Assembly: GCA_021808875.1 (NCBI GenBank)
Contig: JAKBAU010000084.1
Span: 1-11,982, forward strand
Source: Pseudomonadota bacterium
GTDB taxonomy: Bacteria > Pseudomonadota > Alphaproteobacteria > Micropepsales > Micropepsaceae
Direction: 5' to 3'
DNA length: 11,982 bases
The position numbers and the translations under genes are program-made. A model generated the notes under the pieces. It searched no databases and was not told the origin of the DNA. It worked only from the letters and a program-made list of their open reading frames with translations. Below, piece after piece: positions 5,813 through 11,982 of this stretch; positions within the stretch are counted from its first letter, which is position 1; each line of letters opens with the position of its first letter.

Positions 5813-6532
5813 ATGACCTCGCCCCTCGACCGACGCGCACTGCTCAGCCGCGGCCTCATCCTTGGTGCTGCCACCATGCTCTCCGGCTGCAACTACGACG
5901 ATCTTCAACATCCCGACATGGCCGACCGCTTCCTGACCGGCATGTCACGCTGGAATGATCGGGTGCAGGCAGCCTTGTTCAGCGAGCACCGTCTTGCTCC
6001 CAGCTATCCAGCCTCGGCGATCACCCGTCCGCCGCGCTTCAACGCCTATTACGACATCGATCAGGCGCCGCAGGTCGATCCCGCTACCTGGCGTCTTGAG
6101 CTGACCGGCCGCATCGCAGACAAGCGCCCCTGGACACTCGGGCAATTACGCGCTCTTCCCCAGGAAAGCCAGATTACCCGTTTCATCTGTGTCGAAGGCT
6201 GGCGCGTCGTTGGTCAGTGGAGCGGTGTGCCACTCGGTCAGTTTCTTCGTCGTATCAATGCCGATACCAAGGCGCGATACGTTTCGTTCCAGTGCGCAGA
6301 CGGCTATTACGAGAGCATCGACATGCCCTCAGCCCTCCATCCGCAGACCATTTTGGCGCTGGACTTCCTCGGCGAACCACTGACTGCACCGTTCGGCGCA
6401 CCGGTGCGGCTGCGCATCCCAACCAAACTCGGTTACAAGAATCCAAAATCCATTGTCGCCATGGGCGTGACCAATGTATTCCCGAGCGGCTACTGGGTGA
6501 AGCAGGGATATAACTGGTTTGGCGGCTCCTGA
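5813..6532 (+). CDS. Molybdopterin-dependent oxidoreductase, sulfite-oxidase fold (YedY/MsrP-like)
   Basis: The 239-residue protein is a short single-domain member of the sulfite oxidase superfamily. The N terminus has a twin arginine (DRRALLSRG, R7-R8), a hydrophobic stretch and then LSGC at 23-26, which reads as a Tat signal with a lipobox. C26 would then be lipidated, and the enzyme would be anchored in the periplasm. The Moco core covers about residues 75-230: ITRFICVEGW supplies the Mo-ligand cysteine C126, followed by WSGVPLGQFL, YVSFQCADGYYESIDM, and RLRIPTKLGYKNPKSI. No C-terminal dimerisation domain of true sulfite oxidases is present, as in YedY. GCGGAG lies upstream of the ATG, within the end of the cytochrome gene. 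Reduction of methionine sulfoxide in periplasmic proteins is the most likely activity given the Met-rich neighbour, but the substrate cannot be proved from sequence. Confidence 0.9.
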   Translation: MTSPLDRRALLSRGLILGAATMLSGCNYDDLQHPDMADRFLTGMSRWNDRVQAALFSEHRLAPSYPASAITRPPRFNAYYDIDQAPQVDPATWRLELTGRIADKRPWTLGQLRALPQESQITRFICVEGWRVVGQWSGVPLGQFLRRINADTKARYVSFQCADGYYESIDMPSALHPQTILALDFLGEPLTAPFGAPVRLRIPTKLGYKNPKSIVAMGVTNVFPSGYWVKQGYNWFGGS

Positions 6533-6560
6533 TCGGCAAACTCTGCTACAAAACGTGAGC

Positions 6561-6597
6561 GGACACAGGCAATGCTTCCCCATCGCGTCCTGTGTCC
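6561..6597. terminator. Bidirectional hairpin between convergent genes
   Basis: GGACACAGG (6561-6569) and CCTGTGTCC (6589-6597) form a perfect 9-bp stem with a 19-nt loop. It sits in the 79-base gap between the converging molybdoenzyme and acetate kinase genes. On the minus strand the stem is followed by GCTCACGTTTTG, a weak T-run; on the plus strand there is none. Confidence 0.55.
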
Positions 6598-6611
6598 TCG
6601 GCCAAAGCCTT

Positions 6612-7796
6612 TCAGCCTTTCATACCAAGACTTGCCAGTGTGTGCCGCGCAATCATGAGATCCTCCGCGGTCGGTATCACCCAAGCTGATACCTCGCTCC
6701 TCGAAATCAAGGGCCCGCCCTTCTGATTGGCCTGCGCATCGAGCTCAATGCCAAGCCAGCACGCCCCAGCGCAGACCCGCGCGCGTATCTGGGGGGCGTT
6801 CTCACCGATCCCCGCGGTAAATACCAAGGCATCAAGGCCGCCCAGAACAGCGGCAAGCCCACCCAATTCACGCCCGATACGATAGACAAAGAGATCGATC
6901 GCCCGCTGTGCAGAAGGCGCGTCACTTGCAAGCAAATCGCGCATGTCCGCGCTGATGCCCGACACCCCCAGAAGACCGCAGTGGTGATAGAGCAGATCGC
7001 CCAGCGCCTTCGCGGTCAGTTTCTTTTCGTTCAGAAGATAGAGCAGCACGCCCGGATCGAGCGCGCCGGGCCGCGTTGCCATCATCAACCCGTCAAGCGG
7101 CGTGAAGCTCATGGTGGTGGCGATGCTGCGGCGCCCTTTGAGCGCACACATGCTGGCCCCGCTGCCCAGATGGGCAATGATGACGCGGCCTTCGGCACGC
7201 ACCGGTCCCAGAACCTCCGGCAGACAGCCGGCGATGTATTCATAGGAAAGACCGTGAAAGCCGTAGCCCTGAACACCCTCATCATGAAGCGCTTGTGGGA
7301 GCGCGAAACGGGTGGCGAGGTCAGGCTGCGTGGCATGAAAGGCCGTGTCAAAACAGGCAATCTGCGGTAAGGCAGGATGAAGCTGGGCCATCGCCTCCAC
7401 CGCCGCCAGATTGTGGGGCTGGTGTAGTGGCGCGAGCGGGCTCAGCCTTTTCAGTTCGCCAATAACCTTGGCGTCCAGACGCACCGGCCCTAAAAACTTA
7501 CGCCCGCCATGAACGATGCGATGGCCGACGGCTTTGAGCTCTGCCGCGTCAAAACGTTCCTTCAGAACATTGAGTGCCGCGCTCAGCGCGCGATGGTGGC
7601 TAAACACGTCATCCAGATGGCGGGTGAGGAGCACCCGCCCTCGCCCGTCCTTGAGCTGAAAGCGCGAGCCTTCGCCAAACCCCAGGATCATTCCATCGCA
7701 CACGGCATCCTGTGCATCAAGCGGCGTACGCAGCTCAAACAGCGTGAATTTGAGGCTCGATGAACCCGCATTCAGAATGAGGAGCATGTCCGTCAT
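6612..7796 (-). CDS. ackA: Acetate kinase
   Basis: The enzyme interconverts acetyl phosphate plus ADP and acetate plus ATP in the cytoplasm. At 394 residues it has the usual length. Signatures are NAGSSSLKF at 9-17, GHRIVHGG at 91-98 (R93), CFDTAFH at 148-154 with catalytic D150, GYGFHGLSYEYIA (H181), the phosphate-binding IAHLGSGASMCA, FTPLDGLMMATRPGALDPG and the C-terminal GIGENAP. I chose ATG 7796 (MTDMLLILNAG) because family members begin only a few residues before the NAGSSS motif. An in-frame ATG at 7814 adds six residues and is possible, and neither has a strong ribosome binding site. The gene follows xfp by 42 bases and, in this context, should run in the ATP-forming direction on acetyl phosphate from phosphoketolase. 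No phosphate acetyltransferase gene is in the window. Confidence 0.95.
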   Translation of the reverse strand: MTDMLLILNAGSSSLKFTLFELRTPLDAQDAVCDGMILGFGEGSRFQLKDGRGRVLLTRHLDDVFSHHRALSAALNVLKERFDAAELKAVGHRIVHGGRKFLGPVRLDAKVIGELKRLSPLAPLHQPHNLAAVEAMAQLHPALPQIACFDTAFHATQPDLATRFALPQALHDEGVQGYGFHGLSYEYIAGCLPEVLGPVRAEGRVIIAHLGSGASMCALKGRRSIATTMSFTPLDGLMMATRPGALDPGVLLYLLNEKKLTAKALGDLLYHHCGLLGVSGISADMRDLLASDAPSAQRAIDLFVYRIGRELGGLAAVLGGLDALVFTAGIGENAPQIRARVCAGACWLGIELDAQANQKGGPLISRSEVSAWVIPTAEDLMIARHTLASLGMKG

Positions 7797-7838
7797 CTGC
7801 TGATCTCGGTGCATGAGAGTTACGGCATCACCCGCTCG

Positions 7839-10208
7839 TCAGGCGAGACTTGTGTTTGGCCACTGCCAGTTCCGGATCTCCGGCAGATCAAGGCCCTGTT
7901 CGCCAATGTACTGACGGTGCTCGATGAGCTTGTCCGTGAGCCTCTGCTTGAGGTAGACGCCACGGGCCTTCGTCGCCGGCATCCGGTCGATGACATCCAT
8001 CACGAGGTGAAAGCGATCCAGATCATTCAAGACCGTCATGTCGAACGGGGTCGTGATCGTGCCCTCCTCCTTGTAGCCGCGAACATGGATGTTGTGGTGA
8101 TTTGTGCGCCGATAGGTCAGGCGATGAATCAGCCAGGGATAACCGTGAAAGGCAAAAATGACCGGCCGGTCCCGGGTAAAGATCTCATCGAATTCACGGT
8201 CGCTGAGGCCATGGGGATGCTCGCTTTGCGGCTGCAACTTCATCAAATCGACGACATTGACGACCCGGAGTCGAAGCTCTGGCAGATGTGTCCGCAAAAT
8301 GCTCACCGCTGCGAGTGTCTCAAGCGTCGGTACATCACCGCAGCAGGCCATGACAATATCCGGCTCATCGGCTTGGTCATTGCTCGCCCACGGCCAGACA
8401 CCGATCCCCTCCGTGCAGTGTATCACCGCCTGCTCCATGGTCAGCCATTGCGGTGAGGGGTGCTTGCCGGCAATGACCACGTTGACATAGTGCCGGCTCC
8501 TCAAGCAGTGGTCCATCACCGACAGCAGGCAGTTGGCATCCGGAGGCAGATACACCCGCACCACCCCTGACTTCTTGTTCACCACATGATCGAGAAAGCC
8601 CGGATCCTGATGGGTGAAGCCGTTGTGATCTTGCCGCCAGACATGCGAGGACAGCAGATAATTGAGCGACGCGATTTTGTACCGCCAGGGTAATCCCGCG
8701 GTGACCTTGAGCCATTTGGCATGTTGATTGAACATCGAATCGACGATGTGGATAAAGGCCTCATAGCAGTTGAACAGGCCGTGTCGTCCGGTGAGCAGAT
8801 AGCCCTCCAGCCAGCCTTCGCACTGATGCTCGCTGAGCATCTCGAGCACCTCGCCCTCCTTTGCCAGATGCTCGTCACTGGCCTTCGTCTCACCTTCCCA
8901 TTGCCGCGCAGTGACGTCGAACACGGCTTCAAGGCCGTTGGAAATTGTTTCGTCCGGACCGAACAGGCGGAAATTGTGCGTCTCGCGGTTCTGCCGCAGC
9001 ACATCGCGCACATAGCGTCCCAGAACATGGGTATCCCCGATACCAGGGGTCCCAGGCTCCGGGACCTCGACGCGATAGTCACGAAAATCGGGCAGCCTCA
9101 GATCCTTGAGCAGGCTGCCGCCATTGGCATGAGGATTAGCCCCCATGCGCCGCACGCCCTTGGGGGCAAGCGCGCGCAATTCCTCTTTCAGCCTGCCCCT
9201 GGCGTCAAAGAGTTCCTCCGGGCGATAGCTTCTGAGCCAGTCTCCCAACATCTTCACATGTTGGGGATGCTCGTCAAAGCCAAGCAAGGGCACCTGGTGC
9301 GCATGAAACGTGCCCTCAATGGCGACCCCATCGACCACTTTTGGTCCGGTCCAGCCTTTGGGCGAACGCAACACAATCATCGGCCAGCTGGGGCGCGTGC
9401 TCTGGCCCTCTTTGCGTGCCCGCTCCTGGATGTGCTGGATGCTTGCGATCGCCTCATCAAGGGCGGCGGCCATCTTGCGGTGCATCGCCACGGGCTCGTC
9501 GCCCTCCACATAAAGCGGCGTCCAGCCATAGCCGCGCAGGAGCTGATCAAGCTCCTGCGGGCTGATGCGCGCCAAGACCGTGGGATTGGCGATCTTATAG
9601 CCATTGAGGTGCAAGATGGGCAGCACGGCGCCATCCCGGCGCGGGTTGAGGAACTTGTTAGAGTGCCAGGAGGTCGCCAACGGCCCGGTCTCCGCCTCAC
9701 CGTCACCCACGACGCAGGCGACAACAAGATCTGGATTGTCAAACGCCGCACCGAAGGCGTGGCTCAAAGAGTAGCCAAGCTCGCCACCTTCATGGATCGA
9801 GCCTGGACATTCGGGTGAGGCATGGCTGGGAATGCCGCCGGGAAAGGAAAACTGGGTGAACAGGCGCCTGAGGCCATCCTCGTCCTCACTGATCTGGGGA
9901 TAGATCTCGCTGTAGGTACCCTCAAGATAGCTGTTCCCCACCACCGCCGGCCCGCCATGGCCGGGGCCCGAGATGTAGATCATGTTGAGGTCGTAGGTAT
10001 TGATGATGCGGTTCAGGTGCACATAGATGAAGTTCTGCCCCGGCGTCGTCCCCCAATGACCGAGCAGCATGTGCTTGATGTCACTGCGCACGAGCGGACG
10101 ACGCAAGAGCGGATTATCACGCAAATAAATCTGCCCCACTGCAAGATAGTTGGCAGCACGCCAGTAAGCGTCCATCTGCAGGAAAAGTGTGTCGCTGTCG
10201 ATTGCCAT
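7839..10208 (-). CDS. xfp: Phosphoketolase (xylulose 5-phosphate / fructose 6-phosphate)
   Basis: This thiamine diphosphate enzyme splits xylulose 5-phosphate, and often fructose 6-phosphate, with phosphate to give acetyl phosphate plus glyceraldehyde 3-phosphate or erythrose 4-phosphate. The 789 residues match the family's usual length of about 790-800. Recognisable segments are [17 protein letters not shown] near residue 51, [11 protein letters not shown] near 78, [20 protein letters not shown] at 121-140, the ThDP/Mg site [18 protein letters not shown] at 168-185, and the C-terminal [13 protein letters not shown] segment, here [13 protein letters not shown]. The frame is intact. The start at 10208 gives the standard N terminus, and a weak GGCGGGA lies upstream. 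It is 63 bases downstream of the HAD-like gene and upstream of acetate kinase, the partner that collects its acetyl phosphate. Substrate preference cannot be told from sequence by eye. Confidence 0.96.
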   Translation of the reverse strand: MAIDSDTLFLQMDAYWRAANYLAVGQIYLRDNPLLRRPLVRSDIKHMLLGHWGTTPGQNFIYVHLNRIINTYDLNMIYISGPGHGGPAVVGNSYLEGTYSEIYPQISEDEDGLRRLFTQFSFPGGIPSHASPECPGSIHEGGELGYSLSHAFGAAFDNPDLVVACVVGDGEAETGPLATSWHSNKFLNPRRDGAVLPILHLNGYKIANPTVLARISPQELDQLLRGYGWTPLYVEGDEPVAMHRKMAAALDEAIASIQHIQERARKEGQSTRPSWPMIVLRSPKGWTGPKVVDGVAIEGTFHAHQVPLLGFDEHPQHVKMLGDWLRSYRPEELFDARGRLKEELRALAPKGVRRMGANPHANGGSLLKDLRLPDFRDYRVEVPEPGTPGIGDTHVLGRYVRDVLRQNRETHNFRLFGPDETISNGLEAVFDVTARQWEGETKASDEHLAKEGEVLEMLSEHQCEGWLEGYLLTGRHGLFNCYEAFIHIVDSMFNQHAKWLKVTAGLPWRYKIASLNYLLSSHVWRQDHNGFTHQDPGFLDHVVNKKSGVVRVYLPPDANCLLSVMDHCLRSRHYVNVVIAGKHPSPQWLTMEQAVIHCTEGIGVWPWASNDQADEPDIVMACCGDVPTLETLAAVSILRTHLPELRLRVVNVVDLMKLQPQSEHPHGLSDREFDEIFTRDRPVIFAFHGYPWLIHRLTYRRTNHHNIHVRGYKEEGTITTPFDMTVLNDLDRFHLVMDVIDRMPATKARGVYLKQRLTDKLIEHRQYIGEQGLDLPEIRNWQWPNTSLA

Positions 10209-10271
10209 CTTGCTGTCCCGCCTTCTGATCCGATCAGGAACGCTGCGAACGGCGCGCGTGCTCAGGGCCCC

Positions 10272-10988
10272 TCACACCTGGATGCGGACACCGGGGACCC
10301 GTGCCCCGTCATCATCGTCATCCCCAAGACCCAGCTGCGCCAATGCCGTGCGCGTCTCGGTAAAACTCTTGTGCAACAGAGCCTGAATGCCGAGCCCGCG
10401 GGCGACCTCCACGAACATCGCCGTGTTTTCGATATAGACGACCTCGGAAGGCGAAACCTGCGTCAGATCAAGAGCCAGGCGGAAAATCCCCGCATCCGGC
10501 TTCAGCCTTTGTACATAACAGGACGAGACAAAGATGTCAGCGAGCCGATCAAGCTGGAAGGTATGGATGCGATGGGCGTTGAGTTCGCGTCCCTCATTGC
10601 TCACTACGACCACTTGAAGCCGCCACTTGCGCTTCAGACGCGCGACCAGATCTAGCATGTCCTGGCACGGTATCGACTGGGCAAACATAAACGCCTTGAG
10701 TGCCGCGCGTGAAAAAGATTGCGGACGATAAAACAGCACCCGCTCAAAATACTCATCGAGCGAACACTTGCCGAGCTGGTAGCTGTTCCAGATCTGAAGA
10801 TGCCGCCTGCTGAAATCCTCGGCATCAAGGCCAAACTCGGCGATTGCCCGCTCACGCTGGCTCCGGCCCCAGCCATCGCTGAGCAGGACACCGCCGATGT
10901 CGACAAAGAGGGTCGAGGGCCGCACTGCGGCCGGGACCTTGGCGCTGCGCGCGCCCCCGGCTTTTTGCTCCTTGCCGGGCTTAGCCAC
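10272..10988 (-). CDS. HAD-superfamily hydrolase-like protein with altered motif IV
   Basis: The 238-residue protein has the haloacid dehalogenase fold, in the subfamily IA (YihX-like) style. Motif I is [13 protein letters not shown] with nucleophile D30, and G32 stands where the acid-base Asp often is. A helical cap spans about residues 42-110. Motif II is VVVVSNEG with S130, and motif III is KPDAGIF with K163. Motif IV reads [18 protein letters not shown], with E187-N188 where family members normally show two Asp. The tail has a run of five Asp at 223-227. It starts with GTG at 10988, overlapping the end of pgm by eight bases (GTGGCTAA), so it is translationally coupled. A sugar-phosphate phosphatase role fits the operon, but the motif changes leave catalysis in doubt. 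The unrelated N-terminal stretch of about 25 residues is Ala/Lys-rich. Confidence 0.82.
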   Translation of the reverse strand: MAKPGKEQKAGGARSAKVPAAVRPSTLFVDIGGVLLSDGWGRSQRERAIAEFGLDAEDFSRRHLQIWNSYQLGKCSLDEYFERVLFYRPQSFSRAALKAFMFAQSIPCQDMLDLVARLKRKWRLQVVVVSNEGRELNAHRIHTFQLDRLADIFVSSCYVQRLKPDAGIFRLALDLTQVSPSEVVYIENTAMFVEVARGLGIQALLHKSFTETRTALAQLGLGDDDDDGARVPGVRIQV

Positions 10989-11982
10989 CCGAAAGCGTCC
11001 GGCTGATCATCGCCTGTGCCTCATCCTGAATCCGCTTGAGATGCTCTTTGCCCAGAAAGCTTTCGGCGTAGATCTTGTAGATATTCTCTGTGCCCGAGGG
11101 TCTGGCCGCGAACCAGCCATTCTGCGTGCTTACCTTGAGCCCGCCAATGGCAGCGTGATTGCCCGGTGCCTCCGTCAAGATCTTCCGAATGGGCTCGCCC
11201 GCAAGCTGCCTGGAAACAATATCGCAGGCACCAAGTTTTGCCAGTCTTGGCTTCTGTTCTGCACTGGCCGGCGCATCGATGCGGGCATAGACGGGGGCGC
11301 CGAATTCGTTTTCCAGAGCGCCATAAAGTTCTCCGGGATCACGCCCTGTCCTGGCCGCGATCTCCGCCGAAAGAAGCGCCGGAACAATGCCGTCCTTGTC
11401 GGTGGTCCACACCGTGCCATCCTTCCGGCAGAAGCTCGCCCCGGCGCTTTCCTCACCAACAAAGCCGAGCCGGCCAGCCAGAAGCCCGTCGACAAACCAC
11501 TTGAAGCCGACCGGAACCTCATATAGCGCACGCCCCAGCCGGATGGCCAGACGATCAATCATCCCGCTGCTGACAACGGTTTTGCCGATGCCGGCGGCTT
11601 GCGACCAGTGCGGACGATGGTCAAAGAGATAGGCGATCATCGCACAAAGATAGTGATTGGCCGCCATCAGTCCGCGGCTCCGGGTGACGATGCCATGACG
11701 GTCGTGATCGGTGTCGCAGGCAAAAACGATGTCAAATTTTTCCCTGAGCGCGATCAGTCCCTGCATGGCATAGGGTGAGGATGGATCCATGCGGATCTGC
11801 CCGTCCCAGTCCACGCTCATAAAGGCAAAGGTGGGATCAACCCCCTGGTTCAGAACTTCAAGCGTCAGGCCGTAATCCTCGGCAATCCGGCCCCAATAAT
11901 GGACCCCCGCCCCGCCCAGTGGATCGACCGCGAGCTTGAGGCCGCATCCCTTGATTGCGTCCATGTCAAGGACATTGGCAAG
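10981..11982 (-). CDS. pgm: Alpha-D-glucose-specific phosphoglucomutase, C-terminal part (5' end outside window)
   Basis: The enzyme interconverts glucose 1-phosphate and glucose 6-phosphate, linking glycogen or sugar-nucleotide pools to central metabolism. The open frame runs off the right edge of the window, and the six codons before the first in-frame ATG (11964) still read family sequence (LANVLD). The gene therefore continues upstream, and 11964 is not the start. About 333 of the roughly 545 residues typical of the E. coli Pgm type are present. Seen here are the metal site [11 protein letters not shown], the sugar-binding [13 protein letters not shown] and GEESAGASF, and the phosphate-binding [18 protein letters not shown] near the C terminus. 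The N-terminal catalytic serine loop lies outside. The similarity to E. coli Pgm along the visible part is strong from memory. It is the first visible gene of the minus-strand operon that continues through the HAD gene, xfp and ackA. Confidence 0.95.
   Translation of the reverse strand, partial: LANVLDMDAIKGCGLKLAVDPLGGAGVHYWGRIAEDYGLTLEVLNQGVDPTFAFMSVDWDGQIRMDPSSPYAMQGLIALREKFDIVFACDTDHDRHGIVTRSRGLMAANHYLCAMIAYLFDHRPHWSQAAGIGKTVVSSGMIDRLAIRLGRALYEVPVGFKWFVDGLLAGRLGFVGEESAGASFCRKDGTVWTTDKDGIVPALLSAEIAARTGRDPGELYGALENEFGAPVYARIDAPASAEQKPRLAKLGACDIVSRQLAGEPIRKILTEAPGNHAAIGGLKVSTQNGWFAARPSGTENIYKIYAESFLGKEHLKRIQDEAQAMISRTLSGG

Noticed and set aside
8721..9818. Plus-strand open frame (365 codons) opposite xfp
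   Set aside because: It is antisense to conserved phosphoketolase sequence, with no motif or ribosome binding site. The same applies to 9822-10655.

Overview
The window is GC-rich, densely coded DNA, apparently from a Gram-negative proteobacterium. The pointers are Sec and Tat export signals, a b-type cytochrome feeding a periplasmic molybdoenzyme, and a bifunctional-type phosphoketolase with acetate kinase. An alphaproteobacterium is my best guess, but the sequence alone does not fix the lineage. No rRNA, tRNA, CRISPR array or phage gene was seen.

Layout. (1) Positions 1-1383 hold an IS200/IS605-type (IS1341-like) element with an intact TnpB RNA-guided nuclease gene on the plus strand. A typical right end, a GC-rich hairpin followed by GGATGTCAA, lies just after it, and the omega-RNA should be encoded across this 3' end. 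(2) Positions 1479-2672 (minus) encode a stand-alone AAA_14/DUF4143 ATPase behind a conspicuously AT-rich, dyad-containing promoter region. About 300 bases with no recognisable gene follow. (3) Positions 3091-6532 form a divergent redox-defence locus. On the minus strand are a small exported Met/His-repeat protein, a peroxiredoxin-like protein with a CPYC motif and a LysR regulator. On the plus strand are a four-helix cytochrome b561-type subunit and a sulfite-oxidase-fold molybdoenzyme of the YedY/MsrP type. (4) Positions 6612 to the window end (minus) form a sugar-phosphate operon read as pgm (5' end outside the window), a HAD-like protein, xfp and ackA.

How the genes may work together. Region 3 resembles the hypochlorite-scavenging arrangement described in Azospira, where a methionine-rich periplasmic peptide (MrpX) is oxidised as a sink and is re-reduced by a YedY-type molybdoenzyme fed with electrons by a membrane cytochrome. 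Here the sink candidate carries twelve Met-x-His units instead of the usual MxKDx repeats. It is divergent from the reductase genes and lies upstream of a peroxiredoxin and a LysR regulator that has a cysteine where OxyR has its reactive one. The Met/His composition also allows a copper or silver binding role. Region 4 would take glucose 1-phosphate to glucose 6-phosphate, and would cleave xylulose 5-phosphate and/or fructose 6-phosphate to acetyl phosphate, which acetate kinase turns into acetate with ATP formation.
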